Assembly: GCA_963770035.1 (NCBI GenBank)
Contig: CAVYON010000026.1
Span: 256,260 to 320,259, forward strand
DNA: 64,000 bases
DNA from: Roseiarcus sp963770035
GTDB taxonomy: Bacteria; Pseudomonadota; Alphaproteobacteria; Rhizobiales; Beijerinckiaceae
Direction: 5' to 3'
Shown here piece after piece: positions 63,946 through 64,000 of the stretch. A model generated the notes under the pieces. That model did no database searches, was not told the origin of the DNA, and saw only the letters and a list, made by a program, of their open reading frames with translations. Made by a program: the position numbers and the translations under genes. The number at the start of each line of letters is the position of its first letter. Within the stretch, counting starts at the first letter, position 1.

Positions 63946-64000
63946 TCCAGCGACGACGCCCGTGCCGGCATGCCCTCTCGGACCGCCTGGAGCAATACAT

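Noticed and set aside
63946..64000. Continuation of the 61580-61695 remnant on the far side of the IS1634 element
   Set aside because: The 55 bases read as a plausible peptide on the minus strand, but nothing ties it to the remnant, and the DNA beside the element's left end is a non-coding repeat.

Overview
The window is GC-rich DNA from an alphaproteobacterium, most likely of the order Hyphomicrobiales (Rhizobiales). The evidence is an FtcR-type flagellar regulator, the rhizobial motB-motC-motD gene order with a transglycosylase behind it, a DUF1217 flagellar protein, a fused cysNC, and many GTG starts with 4-base stop/start overlaps. The genus cannot be fixed from the sequence.

Layout. 1-4.3 kb: end of a molybdenum hydroxylase gene, an SsnA-like amidohydrolase, a ferredoxin and a cytosolic ModA-like protein. 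4.2-5.7 kb: a PadR regulator and a siderophore-interacting flavin reductase. 5.8-8.6 kb: a less GC-rich island with an FNR/FixK-like box, an exported nitroreductase-like protein, and a ferric-reductase/FNR-like reductase fused to a C-terminal four-haem cytochrome c. 8.7-26.5 kb: mostly housekeeping and metabolic genes (epoxide hydrolase, D-lactate-type dehydrogenase, glycogen-debranching enzyme, GT4 glycosyltransferase, folE with a DHFR-like gene, cfa, cysD/cysNC, two glutathione S-transferases). 26.5-34.6 kb: a signalling block with a kinase carrying eight GAF domains, a single-domain response regulator and a response regulator-cyclase, bordered by two related small helix-turn-helix reading frames. 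34.8-43 kb: RNase D, a CobW-type GTPase, regulators, DUF1217 protein, ChaC and a TPR-GT9-DUF6165 fusion. 43-56 kb: ftcR, a decayed TPR-sulfotransferase among MITE-like palindromic repeats, a broken flagellin, and the fliF-fliH-motB-motC-motD-transglycosylase operon. 56-64 kb: a degraded defence/mobile region with a CopG antitoxin, a single-chain restriction-modification gene split by an IS1595-type element and an in-frame stop, and a complete IS1634-type element.

Working together: the 5.8-8.6 kb genes could form a low-oxygen electron-export route (NAD(P)H to flavin, to membrane haems, to periplasmic c haems, to an exported flavoprotein). The 26.8-33.6 kb genes look like a soluble phosphorelay ending in cyclic nucleotide synthesis. 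The 43-56 kb genes serve the flagellum.

Data quality: several otherwise well-conserved genes (debranching enzyme, CobW GTPase, LysR, motD, TPR-sulfotransferase, flagellin) carry one-base indels. Three of these insertions would recreate GANTC, the CcrM methylation site, if one base were removed, so consensus error must be weighed against real decay.
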